From the NCBI GenBank assembly GCA_023150415.1, contig JAKLKY010000003.1, positions 1 to 64,000 of the forward strand: a stretch of 64,000 bases of DNA, in the 5' to 3' direction. Shown one piece after another: positions 19,853 through 29,294 of this stretch; the stretch's first letter is position 1; each line of letters starts with the position of its first letter. Both the position numbers and the translations under genes were made by a program. The DNA comes from Alphaproteobacteria bacterium. GTDB lineage: Bacteria > Pseudomonadota > Alphaproteobacteria > Micavibrionales > Micavibrionaceae. Below the pieces are notes generated by a model. That model was not told the origin of the DNA and ran no database searches. It saw nothing but the letters and a program-made list of their open reading frames with translations.

Positions 19853-21364
19853 ATGAAAATTGATAATATAAACAATAGCTTAGCAGATATTCTGTCGCAT
19901 TTTAGCCAGTCCCGCGTTCTGGTGGTAGGGGATCTCATGCTCGACCGATTCGTCAGCGGCGTGGTAGAGCGGATCTCCCCCGAAAGTCCAGTACCTGTTC
20001 TTACCATAAAGCGTGAGGATTCAATGCCGGGTGGTGCTGGCAATGCGCTGGCAAATCTGGTGGGTCTGGGTGTGAAGGCGCAGGTGATCGGTTTGATCGG
20101 CGATGACGATGCGGGCATGCTCTTATCCACCAGGCTTGCCACGCTGGGCGCGGACCCTGCCCTGTTGCTGGTGGACCCTGCACGCCCAAGCATCGTCAAG
20201 ACGCGTTATCTGGCCGGCCATCAACAGCTTCTGCGCGCGGATCAGGAGAAGAACATTCCGCTCCGTGATGATCAGGTATCCATACTGTTGAGCAGGATGG
20301 ATCAGCACATCGATACAGTGCGTGCCGTTTTGCTATCAGATTACAGTAAGGGTTTGTTGCGCCCCGATATGGTGAAGGCGATGATCGCACGCGCGCAGAA
20401 GGCCGGCATTCCGGTTCTGATTGATCCCAAGGGAACGGATTACAGCCATTATCGCGGCGCGGATTTGATTACGCCCAACCGCAAAGAGCTGGAGCAGGCC
20501 ACCGGCGGCATGGAAACCGATTCTGATGAGGCCGTGACGCGCGCTGCACAGCACCTGATGACCACACACGGAATCAAGGCCGTGCTGGCGACACGGGCGA
20601 GCGATGGATTATCCTTGATTCAATCCGCACAGCCGCCCTTGCATGTGCGCAGCCGCGATATTGAAGTCTATGATGTCTCCGGCGCGGGCGATGCCGTCAT
20701 TGCCACAGCGACTGCTGTGCTGGCGGCTGGGGGGTGTTTGGAACAGGCCGCACAATTGGCCAATCTGGCCGGCAGCATTGTTGTGACAAAAGTCGGCACC
20801 GCACCGATACGCGCGGAGGAATTGCAATCTGCGCTAGCGCATCAAGAGGCTTATTCCCAGCACAGCCAGAGCGGCCACATGGCGCCTGTCATGGAATGGC
20901 AGGAGGCAGCGGAACAAGCGCGGCGCTGGCGCGCGCGCGGCCTGCGCATCGGATTTACCAATGGCTGCTTTGATATTCTGCACAAAGGGCACGTTGCGTA
21001 TTTGAATCAGGCGCGTGCTGCGTGTGATCGCTTGATCGTGGCAGTGAACAATGACAGCTCGGTTCGTATTCTCAAAGGCGAAGGCCGACCGGTGAATGAC
21101 CAGAACGCGCGCGCCGAAGTTCTGGCCGCACTGGGGGCGGTGGATATGGTCGTATGCTTTGGCGCTGAGAAACCCGAGGCTGACAACACCGCCAGCGATT
21201 TGATCGCCCTGCTGCAGCCTGATCTCTATTTCAAGGGCGGTGATTATACCGAAGATCAAATCCCCGAAGCACCCGCCGTGCGCAAGGCGGGCGGTCGCAT
21301 TCATATTATGGATCATCAAGAAGGTCATAGCACGACGCAAACGATTGCGCGGATGCGCTCTTAG
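19853..21364 (+). CDS. hldE: Bifunctional D-glycero-beta-D-manno-heptose-7-phosphate kinase / heptose-1-phosphate adenylyltransferase
   Basis: Makes ADP-heptose for the LPS inner core. 503 residues. The N-terminal ribokinase-fold kinase (residues ~1-330) has VLVVGDLMLDRF, MPGGAGNALANL and the catalytic DVSGAGDAVIA. The C-terminal nucleotidyltransferase (~350-503) begins RIGFTNGCFDILHKGHVAYL with the HxGH motif, and contains LKGEGRPVN and FKGGDY. The two domains are fused as in E. coli HldE. It lies divergent from the MshEN-protease gene and near envelope genes. Confidence 0.96.
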   Translation: MKIDNINNSLADILSHFSQSRVLVVGDLMLDRFVSGVVERISPESPVPVLTIKREDSMPGGAGNALANLVGLGVKAQVIGLIGDDDAGMLLSTRLATLGADPALLLVDPARPSIVKTRYLAGHQQLLRADQEKNIPLRDDQVSILLSRMDQHIDTVRAVLLSDYSKGLLRPDMVKAMIARAQKAGIPVLIDPKGTDYSHYRGADLITPNRKELEQATGGMETDSDEAVTRAAQHLMTTHGIKAVLATRASDGLSLIQSAQPPLHVRSRDIEVYDVSGAGDAVIATATAVLAAGGCLEQAAQLANLAGSIVVTKVGTAPIRAEELQSALAHQEAYSQHSQSGHMAPVMEWQEAAEQARRWRARGLRIGFTNGCFDILHKGHVAYLNQARAACDRLIVAVNNDSSVRILKGEGRPVNDQNARAEVLAALGAVDMVVCFGAEKPEADNTASDLIALLQPDLYFKGGDYTEDQIPEAPAVRKAGGRIHIMDHQEGHSTTQTIARMRS

Positions 21365-21372
21365 TTTGCGGT

Positions 21373-22011
21373 CTAATCCACCGGCAGATCGTATTCGATG
21401 CCGATGCGGAATTCGTGGTTGTTATAGTCGATGTCGTATGAGCCCGGCTGCAGATCCGGGCTGGCCATGTAACGATAGCCGCCGGTGAAGGCGAAATCCG
21501 GGCTTGTGCGGTATTTAACGCCGCCCCCGACAGTCCAGACATAGGTGGTTGCATCATCGGATACATTGGCAGCAGTGGCAGCCGGCGTTACTTCGACTTC
21601 ATAATTCACAGCCCCCACGCCAGCAGAGACGAAAGGCTGAAGGCTCCAGTCGACATCGAAATCATAATAAAGACTGACTAGCCCGGCCCAGGTTGTCAGC
21701 TCGCCGCCGCTGGCGGTTGAGCCGCCACCGGCAAAGTCGATTTTGCTGAGATCGCTTTTGGCGTTGTGGAATTCGCCCTCAATTCGGAAATGGCGTGTCA
21801 GACGCAGTCCCAGCGCACCCGCCAGAGAGGTGCCATTATCGAGTTCCAACTCGCCGCTGGTGCTATTGGTGGATTCGGAATATTCAATTCCGCGGAATTT
21901 GGTCAGGCCCAGATAGCCTGCGAAATAAAGACGACTGACCTGCGCCTGGGCGGGAAGCGCCGCAACCGTGAAAAATGCCAAAGCGACCAAAGAGCAAAGG
22001 AATAAGCGCAT
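21373..22011 (-). CDS. Outer-membrane beta-barrel protein (porin/opacity-like family)
   Basis: 212 residues. Signal peptide MRLFLCSLVALAFFTVAALPAQA with a cleavage site after AQA. The rest alternates polar and aromatic/hydrophobic residues as in an eight-stranded barrel (LYFAGYLGLTKF, FRIEGEFHNA, WAGLVSLYYDF, AFTGGYRYMA) and ends EFRIGIEYDLPVD, with the aromatic/hydrophobic end usual for outer-membrane barrels. Function is unknown; similar small barrels act as structural or adhesive surface proteins. Convergent with hldE (9-bp gap). Confidence 0.82.
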   Translation of the reverse strand: MRLFLCSLVALAFFTVAALPAQAQVSRLYFAGYLGLTKFRGIEYSESTNSTSGELELDNGTSLAGALGLRLTRHFRIEGEFHNAKSDLSKIDFAGGGSTASGGELTTWAGLVSLYYDFDVDWSLQPFVSAGVGAVNYEVEVTPAATAANVSDDATTYVWTVGGGVKYRTSPDFAFTGGYRYMASPDLQPGSYDIDYNNHEFRIGIEYDLPVD

Positions 22012-22097
22012 AGGATTGAAAATAGAAAAAGAGAAGGGCGGCGAATCAGAACTTCTGATCCGTATCGTAGCAAAAATTCAAAGGAAGGCAAATAGCC

Positions 22098-22718
22098 TTA
22101 CGTTACCGGGCAGTCGACCTTTGTGGGCAGATCCTGCAGGACAGGTTCATCGTCGAGCATCTCGATCATGCCGCCGGGCTGGATCGCGAAGTTGGCGATG
22201 AACAGCGCATTGGAATAAAATACAACGGCATCGCAAAGATAATGGCCCTGGTCATTCATGCCTTCAAAACTGGCGGCGCGGATACAGCCTTCGATCGCCG
22301 CGCGCGTCGTGTCATCCATGTCTTTGGGCATGTTGGGATCGTCCATGGATTCAGCCACGTAGAACGGGCCTTCCTCGCCGCGTACGAAGAAGCAGAAAAA
22401 GCGCAGGTAATCGAGAACATTGGCCTCGGTGATTTTGATCGGCGCCTTGGCGTTGACTTCGTGAATGGGCGGCGATGTGCCGTTGAGGCGGAACAGATTG
22501 CCCTGATCGGTCAGGAAATAGATATTGAGCTTCTTATTAACCCAGTTCGGATCCTTCACGCGGATCAGCGCGACGCTTTCATAAAATGGCAAAGGCCGCC
22601 AATGGACCTGTGTGCTCTCGGGCGAGGTTTTGTATTTGCCGTCGACAGGATTGATCTGCTCTAGAAAACCTACCAATTCCTCGCCCGTCACCGCGTTCCA
22701 GTTATTGTCTTGATACAT
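22098..22718 (-). CDS. Hypothetical cytoplasmic protein (206 aa)
   Basis: I do not recognise the family. The protein is acidic, with no signal peptide or membrane segment, and has the mixed alpha/beta look of a folded domain (RFFCFFVRGEEGPFYVAESMDD, DDTTRAAIEGCIRAASFEG, ALFIANFAIQPGGMIEMLDDE). It lies between the barrel gene and the O-antigen-ligase-like gene, 35 bp after the latter on the same strand, so it may be co-transcribed with it. Confidence 0.75.
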   Translation of the reverse strand: MYQDNNWNAVTGEELVGFLEQINPVDGKYKTSPESTQVHWRPLPFYESVALIRVKDPNWVNKKLNIYFLTDQGNLFRLNGTSPPIHEVNAKAPIKITEANVLDYLRFFCFFVRGEEGPFYVAESMDDPNMPKDMDDTTRAAIEGCIRAASFEGMNDQGHYLCDAVVFYSNALFIANFAIQPGGMIEMLDDEPVLQDLPTKVDCPVT

Positions 22719-22753
22719 AAATTTTTCCTGCCCGTTTTTACAAATATTAAGCC

Positions 22754-23974
22754 TTAGCTTTTACCAAGAATGGGCGAGTCTGGCAAGACATCCCTATGAG
22801 CGACGCGAATCGCCAGTGTCGCCAAAGCCGGTAGTAGGCTGAGAACGCCGATCCACCAACCTTGCCATATTCCATAAGTTATCGCAGCGGTGGTAATCGT
22901 TGCAAAGAATACGGCTGCGCCCAAGCGCGCGCCAGCAGCCGGAAGCGTTTGCAGACGCCGCCAGATGTCGCCAAGAAAGCCGCTGAGAAAAACGGCCCCC
23001 AACAACCCGAATTCAAGCCAGAATTGCAAGACGAAATTATGCGGGTGCAACACGGTGTCGGTTTTGAAAAAGAGTTGCTTGGTATCGAAATGCATTTGCC
23101 GCGCCGCCTCGACGCCGTGGCCAAGCCAGGGTTTTTCCAAGGCTGCGCGAGCGATGAAATCCCAGATTTCCATACGGCTGGCCGCGTAACCTTGGCTCAG
23201 CCAGTCGATTTGGGTACTGGCTTCAGCCAGTTGCGAATAAAGAAATTGCGCCAAAAACGGCGCGCCAATAATCAGCGCGATCAGGATCACTTGCAGCGTG
23301 GGCCAGATCCATGGTCGTCCTGCAGGGAAAAAGAACAGAAAGAACAAGCCTATTAGCAAGGCCAGATGCGCACTTTGGCTATCTGTGACAAATAACATAA
23401 TGGTTAAGAGAAGACTGCCCAAAGCCCAAAGCCAACGCGGTGCAGAACGGGCAAATACAAGCGCCGGAAGCAAGAGCAAAATAAGCGCCACCACACCACG
23501 ATTTTGGTAGGACAGATTGGGGTTCTTGTCGGGAGCAAGAGTAATCAGTTCGTAATAGCCTGCGGCCATCCATACCAGACACAGCGCCAAACCAAAAACA
23601 AACGCCAGTGGGAACAAGCGGTGGATCAGGGCGAGCGTTGCGGAATCAGCCTGCCGCGCCCAGGCCAGCAGCATTACCCCTGCCAACAGCAGCGGGAGAA
23701 TCTTTGCTGCGCGGCTGAGAGCAAAAGACGGATCCAGCGCCCATAACGCACTGGCCGCCATCAGTCCCGCCAGCGCCAAGGACCAATACACAAACACCCA
23801 TTCGATCGTCGGCCAGCGACGGTTCTGCGTGTAAAAGCATCCCCAGCACCCCAGCGCCACCAGAGCCGGAACAACAGACATCGAGCGTGGCACCGTGGCT
23901 GCCACAAGCGGCAGAAGGCAAATCAGAATGACTGGAAGTAGCGCGCAAATGCGCATGAAAATGGATAATGCCAT
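22754..23974 (-). CDS. O-antigen ligase family membrane protein (WaaL-like)
   Basis: 406 residues with about ten to twelve membrane segments. The diagnostic periplasmic loop follows the WaaL/PglL pattern: SRMEIWDFIARAALEKPWLGHGVEA, then HPHNFVLQFWLEFGLLGA, with the conserved Arg and His residues of the family. Such enzymes transfer undecaprenyl-linked O-antigen to lipid A-core, or glycans to proteins; which one cannot be read from the sequence. It sits in an envelope gene neighbourhood close to hldE. The start at 23974 begins directly with the first membrane segment. Confidence 0.85.
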   Translation of the reverse strand: MALSIFMRICALLPVILICLLPLVAATVPRSMSVVPALVALGCWGCFYTQNRRWPTIEWVFVYWSLALAGLMAASALWALDPSFALSRAAKILPLLLAGVMLLAWARQADSATLALIHRLFPLAFVFGLALCLVWMAAGYYELITLAPDKNPNLSYQNRGVVALILLLLPALVFARSAPRWLWALGSLLLTIMLFVTDSQSAHLALLIGLFFLFFFPAGRPWIWPTLQVILIALIIGAPFLAQFLYSQLAEASTQIDWLSQGYAASRMEIWDFIARAALEKPWLGHGVEAARQMHFDTKQLFFKTDTVLHPHNFVLQFWLEFGLLGAVFLSGFLGDIWRRLQTLPAAGARLGAAVFFATITTAAITYGIWQGWWIGVLSLLPALATLAIRVAHRDVLPDSPILGKS

Positions 23975-24019
23975 GTCTCTTTTTTAATCATCTCCGCGTG
24001 AATGTCACGGAGAAAGATT

Positions 24020-25825
24020 TTAGAACCCTTCCGCCGCCAGTTCCATCAGCGGTTTGGCGCCGGCCATCACCATGCGGAAGCGGGCTTCGGTTTCGGGGAG
24101 CATGCGCTCGAAGAAGAAACGCGCGGTGGCGAGTTTGGATTCATAAAAGTCTTTTTTCCCTCCGCCCACTTCCATTTTCTCTAAACTCACCTTTGCCATC
24201 TTCGCCCACATAAAGCCGAGCGCCACGAGCGCGAACTGGCGCAGATAATCGCTCGACGCCGCGCCGGCCTCGACCGGGTCTTTGAGGCCTTTTTGCGCGA
24301 TGGTAGCCGTGACCTGCTGCAGCTTCGCCACCGCCTTGGCCAGCGGAAAAATGAATTCGCCCATGGCGGGATTGTTTTGCTCCGCTTCGATAAATTCCTG
24401 AACCGGGTGGAAAAAACGCCGCAGAAGACGCCCAAAGCTCTGGCCCATTTTGCGGCCGACGAGATCAAGCGCCTGAATGCCGTTGGTGCCCTCATAAATC
24501 ATGGCGATACGGGCGTCGCGCGCATATTGCTCGACCCCGTATTCCCAGATATAGCCCGCCCCACCCAGCACCTGCATGGCTTCGGACGCGGTTTCGAATC
24601 CCATATCCGTCTGATACGCCTTGATGATGGGAGTCAGCAACGCGACGAGATCATCCGCTGCCTGACGCGAGGATTCATCCTCGGCGCGGTGGGCGATGTC
24701 CTGATTCATCCCCACCCAAAAGGACAGCGCGCGCGATCCTTCGATAAACGCCTTGGAACGTAGCAGCATGCGCCGTACATCGGGATGGACGATGATGGGA
24801 TCGGCTTCTTTATCGGGGAATTTCGGCCCGTCGAGCGCACGCATCTGCAGCCGTTCCTTCGCGTAGGCCAGCGCATTCTGATAGGCCACTTCCGCCACGC
24901 CCAGCCCCTGCATCGCCACGCCGAGGCGTGCCGCGTTCATCATCGTAAACATCGCGCGCAGGCCCTTATGCGCCTCGCCCAGCAGCCAACCCTTTGCGCC
25001 CTCATACACCATCACGCAGGTTGATGAGGCCTTGATGCCCATTTTATGCTCGATAGACGCGCATTGCAGTTTATTGCGCGCGCCGGGCGTCCAGTCCCCG
25101 CCCTCTTCTTTGGGTAGAAATTTAGGCACGATGAACAAGGATATGCCTTTCACACCTGCGGGCGCGCCGGGCAGACGGGCAAGCACCAGATGCACGATAT
25201 TTTCGGTGAGGTCATGCTCGCCCGCCGAGATAAAAATCTTCTGCCCCGAAATCGCCCAGCTGCCGTCCTTGTCGGGGTGTTCTTCGACTTTGGTGCGGAT
25301 GAGGCCGAGATCGGTGCCACAATGCGGCTCGGTCAAATTCATGGTGCCAGACCACACGCCGGAGACCAGTTTGGGCAAATAGAGTGATTTTTGCGCCTCA
25401 TCGCCGTAGAGATGAATCGCCTCGTACGCGCCTTGCGAGAGGCCGGGATACATGCCAAACGCCATATTGGCGGCGCAGATCATTTCCTGCATCACCGTGT
25501 TCACCAGCATCGGCATCCCCGCGCCGCCGTAATTCGGATCGGCCGACAGGCCGCACCAGCCGCCCTGTGTGAAAGTATCGTAAGCGTCCTTGAAACCCTT
25601 GGGTGTACGCACGACACCATTCTCGGCGTGGCAGCCTTCCTTGTCGCCACTCTGGTTGAGGGGGAAAAGAACTTCCTCGCAGATTTTTGCTCCCTCCTCG
25701 ATGATTTGATCAATCAGGTCCGGCGTGGCCTCGGCGTAGCCAGGCAGCGCGCTTAAGGCCTCGACGCCCAGAACCTCATGCAAAACGAAACGGATATTCT
25801 CTAAAGGGGCTTTATAGACAGGCAT
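24020..25825 (-). CDS. Acyl-CoA dehydrogenase with C-terminal extension (YusJ/DmdC-like)
   Basis: FAD-dependent enzyme catalysing the first beta-oxidation step. 601 residues, the long class with the extra C-terminal domain, compared with about 380 for short-chain enzymes. Motifs: GTMNLTEPHCGTDLGLIRTKV and ISGQKIFISAGEHDLTENI in the flavin/substrate region, QVLGGAGYIWEYGVEQYARDARIAMIYEGTNGIQALDLVGRKM with the catalytic Glu (YEGTNGIQ), then a helical C-terminal region. Together with the FadN-type enzyme and thiolase at 32.7-37.8 kb it completes a beta-oxidation set like the Bacillus fadN-fadA-fadE trio, but here it is separated from them by about 7 kb. Confidence 0.93.
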   Translation of the reverse strand: MPVYKAPLENIRFVLHEVLGVEALSALPGYAEATPDLIDQIIEEGAKICEEVLFPLNQSGDKEGCHAENGVVRTPKGFKDAYDTFTQGGWCGLSADPNYGGAGMPMLVNTVMQEMICAANMAFGMYPGLSQGAYEAIHLYGDEAQKSLYLPKLVSGVWSGTMNLTEPHCGTDLGLIRTKVEEHPDKDGSWAISGQKIFISAGEHDLTENIVHLVLARLPGAPAGVKGISLFIVPKFLPKEEGGDWTPGARNKLQCASIEHKMGIKASSTCVMVYEGAKGWLLGEAHKGLRAMFTMMNAARLGVAMQGLGVAEVAYQNALAYAKERLQMRALDGPKFPDKEADPIIVHPDVRRMLLRSKAFIEGSRALSFWVGMNQDIAHRAEDESSRQAADDLVALLTPIIKAYQTDMGFETASEAMQVLGGAGYIWEYGVEQYARDARIAMIYEGTNGIQALDLVGRKMGQSFGRLLRRFFHPVQEFIEAEQNNPAMGEFIFPLAKAVAKLQQVTATIAQKGLKDPVEAGAASSDYLRQFALVALGFMWAKMAKVSLEKMEVGGGKKDFYESKLATARFFFERMLPETEARFRMVMAGAKPLMELAAEGF

Positions 25826-25944
25826 GGCGGGACCTCAGGGGCAGGTGAAGAAACGGCTTATTTCTTGAGATGATTATCCGTTTTCTGCGTCTTTGACGCA
25901 AGCGGGTTGGTGGGCCTGACTAAAATTTGCATTCTGGCCAGGAA

Positions 25945-27162
25945 ATGGTTAGAAATGGAGACGTGAAAAGCAAAGGTCAAGGCTTAGAAATTTCCACACT
26001 AGGCACTTCCCCAGAAGAAGTCTTGATGTCGGAAGGAATCACACCAGAGCAAATGGCTCTGGCAGAGCGTGAAGTAGATGATTTTCTGAGAAAAAACCAC
26101 TATGATTCAGAATGCAGGGGTAAGTCTGCCCCTAAACAAGTCGCGTTAGGAAAGCCAAATACGAAAATAATTAAGCCGCAAAATAATGCTCGCTCCGTTC
26201 GTGTCCAAAACATTAATCTTGCAAGGACACGGCATACTCAAATTTCTCAATATAATCAGAAGCTTTTGTCTGAGGATGATTCACAAGAAAAGCAGCAACT
26301 TTTATCGAATATTTGGTGGGCTTTAATAGATAAGCATCGCTGTTTTGCGAATCTAAAATTGCTTGGTTATCCGGGCCTGGAGTTACTTGAACTTGAGCTT
26401 TTTAATATATTATGTCGTGATGCAAGGGATTATATCGAAAAAATCGCCACTGCAAGAGCTAAAGTGAGTCCGGAGTATTGCAGGGTTTTTAATAAAGCCG
26501 TAGCAGAATATCGTGCAAGGTCGCCTATAAATGATGGGGAAACACCTGTCGGTTTCGAAAGCGCGAAGAGAGTGTTGCCAGCAAATCACGCAGCACCTAA
26601 GACTCGTAAGCGGGATGCACGTCCTTTGCCTGCGCCACCAGGGCCGCTAGTGGTTGAAATTACAAGAGTAAACCAAGGTGGCGATCAGACAATTTACCAG
26701 ATTGAAGAAGCACCGCCCAAGGCCCCCAAACCTGTTGATTCTTCAATTATCCGGCCATGGGCAAAAATTCCTGGTCAGTCCGGAGTTCAGTCACAAAAAC
26801 CAGAAGAAACGCAAATACCACCTACCCCTACCCCCCCCTCTGAAGCAAAGATAGAACAACAGCCTGCTGCCACTCCCAGCCCTTCAACCAATACAAGCTG
26901 GGTCAATCGATGGATCGCTGAGACGATTAATGCTGTGGGTTCTGGGATTGAGGATAAAGATCGCGAAGAAATAAGGGAGAAACTAGAGCAGGCAGGAAAT
27001 GATCTTTCACGAGCAGTTTATAGCCATGTCAGTTACCTTGAATGCTTTCAGAATTGGCGATACAAAAGCCATGCTGTCTTCGCGTTTTCATTTGTCGAAG
27101 ATGATTTTGCGCGCGAAAGGACTACTTTTCTCGCGAGTAGCCTTATTTTACAAGTCGCCTAG
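25945..27162 (+). CDS. Hypothetical protein with Pro-rich linker (about 405 aa)
   Basis: Not recognised. The N-terminal ~200 residues are helical and charged; a Pro/Gln/Thr-rich disordered stretch follows (around KPEETQIPPTPTPPSEAK), then a C-terminal helical segment (NRWIAETINAVGSGIEDKDREEIREKLEQAG). No signal peptide or membrane span. The gene is more AT-rich than its neighbours and lies divergently from the acyl-CoA dehydrogenase, which suggests recent acquisition. The start is uncertain: ATG 25945 (AGG only 2 nt upstream), TTG 25927 or GTG 25963. It ends convergently with panD. Confidence 0.65.
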   Translation: MVRNGDVKSKGQGLEISTLGTSPEEVLMSEGITPEQMALAEREVDDFLRKNHYDSECRGKSAPKQVALGKPNTKIIKPQNNARSVRVQNINLARTRHTQISQYNQKLLSEDDSQEKQQLLSNIWWALIDKHRCFANLKLLGYPGLELLELELFNILCRDARDYIEKIATARAKVSPEYCRVFNKAVAEYRARSPINDGETPVGFESAKRVLPANHAAPKTRKRDARPLPAPPGPLVVEITRVNQGGDQTIYQIEEAPPKAPKPVDSSIIRPWAKIPGQSGVQSQKPEETQIPPTPTPPSEAKIEQQPAATPSPSTNTSWVNRWIAETINAVGSGIEDKDREEIREKLEQAGNDLSRAVYSHVSYLECFQNWRYKSHAVFAFSFVEDDFARERTTFLASSLILQVA

Positions 27163-27182
27163 ATAATCAATCAAATCGCTTA

Positions 27183-27542
27183 TCAAGCGCACTTGATGTT
27201 ATTGCGTTCATCAACCAGCACGACGGTGGGTTGGTGCTGCGAGGCATTTTGCGCCTCCATCAGCGCGTAGGCGCAAATAATCAGGCTGTCGCCAACCTGA
27301 ACCAGACGCGCCGCCGCGCCGTTGAGCGCGACCGTACCGGAACCCGCAGGCGCGAGTATGACATAGGTTTCAAACCGCGCCCCGGTGGTAATGTTATAGA
27401 TTTCAACCTTTTCAAACGGCAGAAATCCGGCGGCGCGCACCAGATTTTCATCGAGCGCGATCGAGCCTTCATAATGCAGATCCGCGCCGGTGACGCGGGC
27501 CTGATGGATTTTGCCTTTCAGAAGTGTTAAGAGCATAGGCAT
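27183..27542 (-). CDS. panD: Aspartate 1-decarboxylase (proenzyme)
   Basis: Makes beta-alanine for pantothenate/CoA. 119 residues. The self-cleavage site is visible: HYEGSIALDENL, with Gly26-Ser27 processed to give the pyruvoyl group on the alpha chain. Other conserved blocks are LLKGKIHQARVT, EKVEIYNITTGARFETYVI and GDSLIICAYA. Start at ATG 27542 (or 27536); the longer upstream frame is not PanD-like. No panB/panC nearby. Divergent from the HIT gene. Confidence 0.95.
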   Translation of the reverse strand: MPMLLTLLKGKIHQARVTGADLHYEGSIALDENLVRAAGFLPFEKVEIYNITTGARFETYVILAPAGSGTVALNGAAARLVQVGDSLIICAYALMEAQNASQHQPTVVLVDERNNIKCA

Positions 27543-27580
27543 GCATATAGAATAAAACCTATCGGAAAGGAAACATAAAA

Positions 27581-27949
27581 ATGTCCGCGCCGGTTTATGA
27601 CAGCAATAACATCTTCGCCCGCATTTTGCGTGAGGAAATACCATGCAAGAAAGTTTATGAGGATGAATTCGCGCTCGCCTTTCATGACATTGCGCCGAAG
27701 GCGCCCGTGCATATTCTGGTCATCCCGAAGGGACCCTATGTGTCGATCATCGATTTTAGCGCCAACGCCAACGCGCAGGAGATTAAAGGGTTTTATGCGG
27801 CTGTGGCCGCGGTGGCCGCGCAGGAAAATCTCGATCAAGCGGGATTTCGCCTGATTGCCAATACCGGCGCGAACGGCGGACAGGAAGTGCCGCATTTTCA
27901 TGTGCATATGCTGGGCGGCAAGCGCATTGGCCCGATGGTTGCAGATTAA
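27581..27949 (+). CDS. HIT family (HINT-like) nucleotide hydrolase
   Basis: 122 residues with the histidine-triad motif HFHVHML (pattern HxHxHxx) near the C-terminus and the HINT N-terminal signature DSNNIFARILREEIPCKKVYEDEFALAFHDI. HINT proteins hydrolyse purine nucleoside phosphoramidates such as aminoacyl-AMP adducts. GGAAAGGAAAC lies upstream of the ATG. Cytoplasmic. Confidence 0.93.
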   Translation: MSAPVYDSNNIFARILREEIPCKKVYEDEFALAFHDIAPKAPVHILVIPKGPYVSIIDFSANANAQEIKGFYAAVAAVAAQENLDQAGFRLIANTGANGGQEVPHFHVHMLGGKRIGPMVAD

Positions 27950-27958
27950 CGGCCGTTT

Positions 27959-29203
27959 TTATTGGGCCGGATGGCCTTCGAGGATGCGGATGCGCTCCTC
28001 ATACATCAGGCGCTGGTTTTCCATCTCCACCTGTGCTTTGGCAAGCTGGTCTTCCAGATCGGCCAGACGGGCCATTTGCTGCTCGTTCGTCACCTGCGGG
28101 TCGAACAGCATGCCCTCGAGCTGCTTTTTCTCAGCATCGCAGGCGGCACGTTCGCGCTGCAGCTTCTGGCCCATGGCGGTGAGCTGGCGTTCAGCTTCTT
28201 GAAAGCGCATGGTGGCGCGCTCGAGATTCCAGTTCTCCCCGCTGATGGACGTATGCTCCGCCTTACCTTCCGCTAAGGCGGTTTGCAATTCTGATTGCAG
28301 GGATTCATTTTCCTTGCGCAGTTTGCGCAGACTGGCTTCCAGATCGCTGATCTTGCCGGCCAGTTCGCCAATGCGCTGACCTTCAAGGGCGTCGGGTGCT
28401 GTGGGGCCTTCATCTGTGATATCGAGTTCGCCGCGGGCAACAGACCTATTCACCTTCATCCATGGCTTTTCCTCAGCCTTTGCCGGTGGCGGCAAGGGCG
28501 CAGCGGCAGAAGGTTCAGGCATTGAAGCAACGGCTGGCTTTACAGCAGACGCAGCAGGAGGCGGGGAAGGCGGGGGTGCTGCGCTCATGGCGGCTGTCTG
28601 TACTGCTGGTGGCGGCAAAGCTTCAGGCGCGGCCATGGCCGCCTTGGCGGCATCACTGATGGGCACATCGCCCTTGCCGCATTCCTTCAGACGGGCTGTG
28701 GCATCGCGCACACCGGTCAAATAAAAGCGAAATGCGCTTTCGGCAATGAAGAGGTCAAACGCGCCAGCGCCCTGCAGCGTCGACAAAAGATCAGGCGCAT
28801 GACGCACATCAATGCTCAACAACGCGGGTGATGCCGCGCGCGCCTTGAATGTTGTTCCCTTTTGCCCCGGCACCGCAACAGCCGCATCATAGACTTTGTT
28901 GCCCTGAAAAATGGGCTGACGGAAATTGATGTTGATGGTATCTACGACGCCATTTTGCGCATCCATCTGCATGACAAATCCATTGTCATAGAAACCGCTG
29001 AGGGCGCAGCGCGGCTTGCCATCCTTATATTGCAAATCAGAGGGGCCTATTTTCCAAGCGGCCGCCGGATGAAACGCCACCAGACGCGGTGCGGGTGCTT
29101 GGGCCGCAGGCGGATTCTGCGCCAGCGCAGGGGCAGCCAGAAAACCAAAAGCCGTGAGCAAAAGCGCAGAGCGCAGGGACATTGTCATCAGAGTTTTACG
29201 CAT
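27959..29203 (-). CDS. Secreted/periplasmic coiled-coil protein, unknown function
   Basis: 414 residues. Signal peptide MRKTLMTMSLRSALLLTAFGFLAAPALA (cleavage after ALA). A folded N-terminal domain (about 30-175) contains two Cys (in KPRCALSG and LKECGKGD). An Ala/Pro-rich linker (about 185-250) follows, then a long coiled coil (about 275-410: LAGKISDLEASLRKLRKENESLQSEL and later LADLEDQLAKAQVEMENQRLMYEERIRILE). The layout suggests a periplasmic structural or anchoring protein; no family is recognised. The stop lies 9 bp from the convergent HIT gene. Confidence 0.78.
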   Translation of the reverse strand: MRKTLMTMSLRSALLLTAFGFLAAPALAQNPPAAQAPAPRLVAFHPAAAWKIGPSDLQYKDGKPRCALSGFYDNGFVMQMDAQNGVVDTININFRQPIFQGNKVYDAAVAVPGQKGTTFKARAASPALLSIDVRHAPDLLSTLQGAGAFDLFIAESAFRFYLTGVRDATARLKECGKGDVPISDAAKAAMAAPEALPPPAVQTAAMSAAPPPSPPPAASAVKPAVASMPEPSAAAPLPPPAKAEEKPWMKVNRSVARGELDITDEGPTAPDALEGQRIGELAGKISDLEASLRKLRKENESLQSELQTALAEGKAEHTSISGENWNLERATMRFQEAERQLTAMGQKLQRERAACDAEKKQLEGMLFDPQVTNEQQMARLADLEDQLAKAQVEMENQRLMYEERIRILEGHPAQ

Positions 29204-29294
29204 GGGAATCCTCGGGAAAGAGAATCAGACAGGAATGGTACGATAACATTACCATTCCTGGACTCGGTGCACAACCTTTATGCCGGGAAAGAAA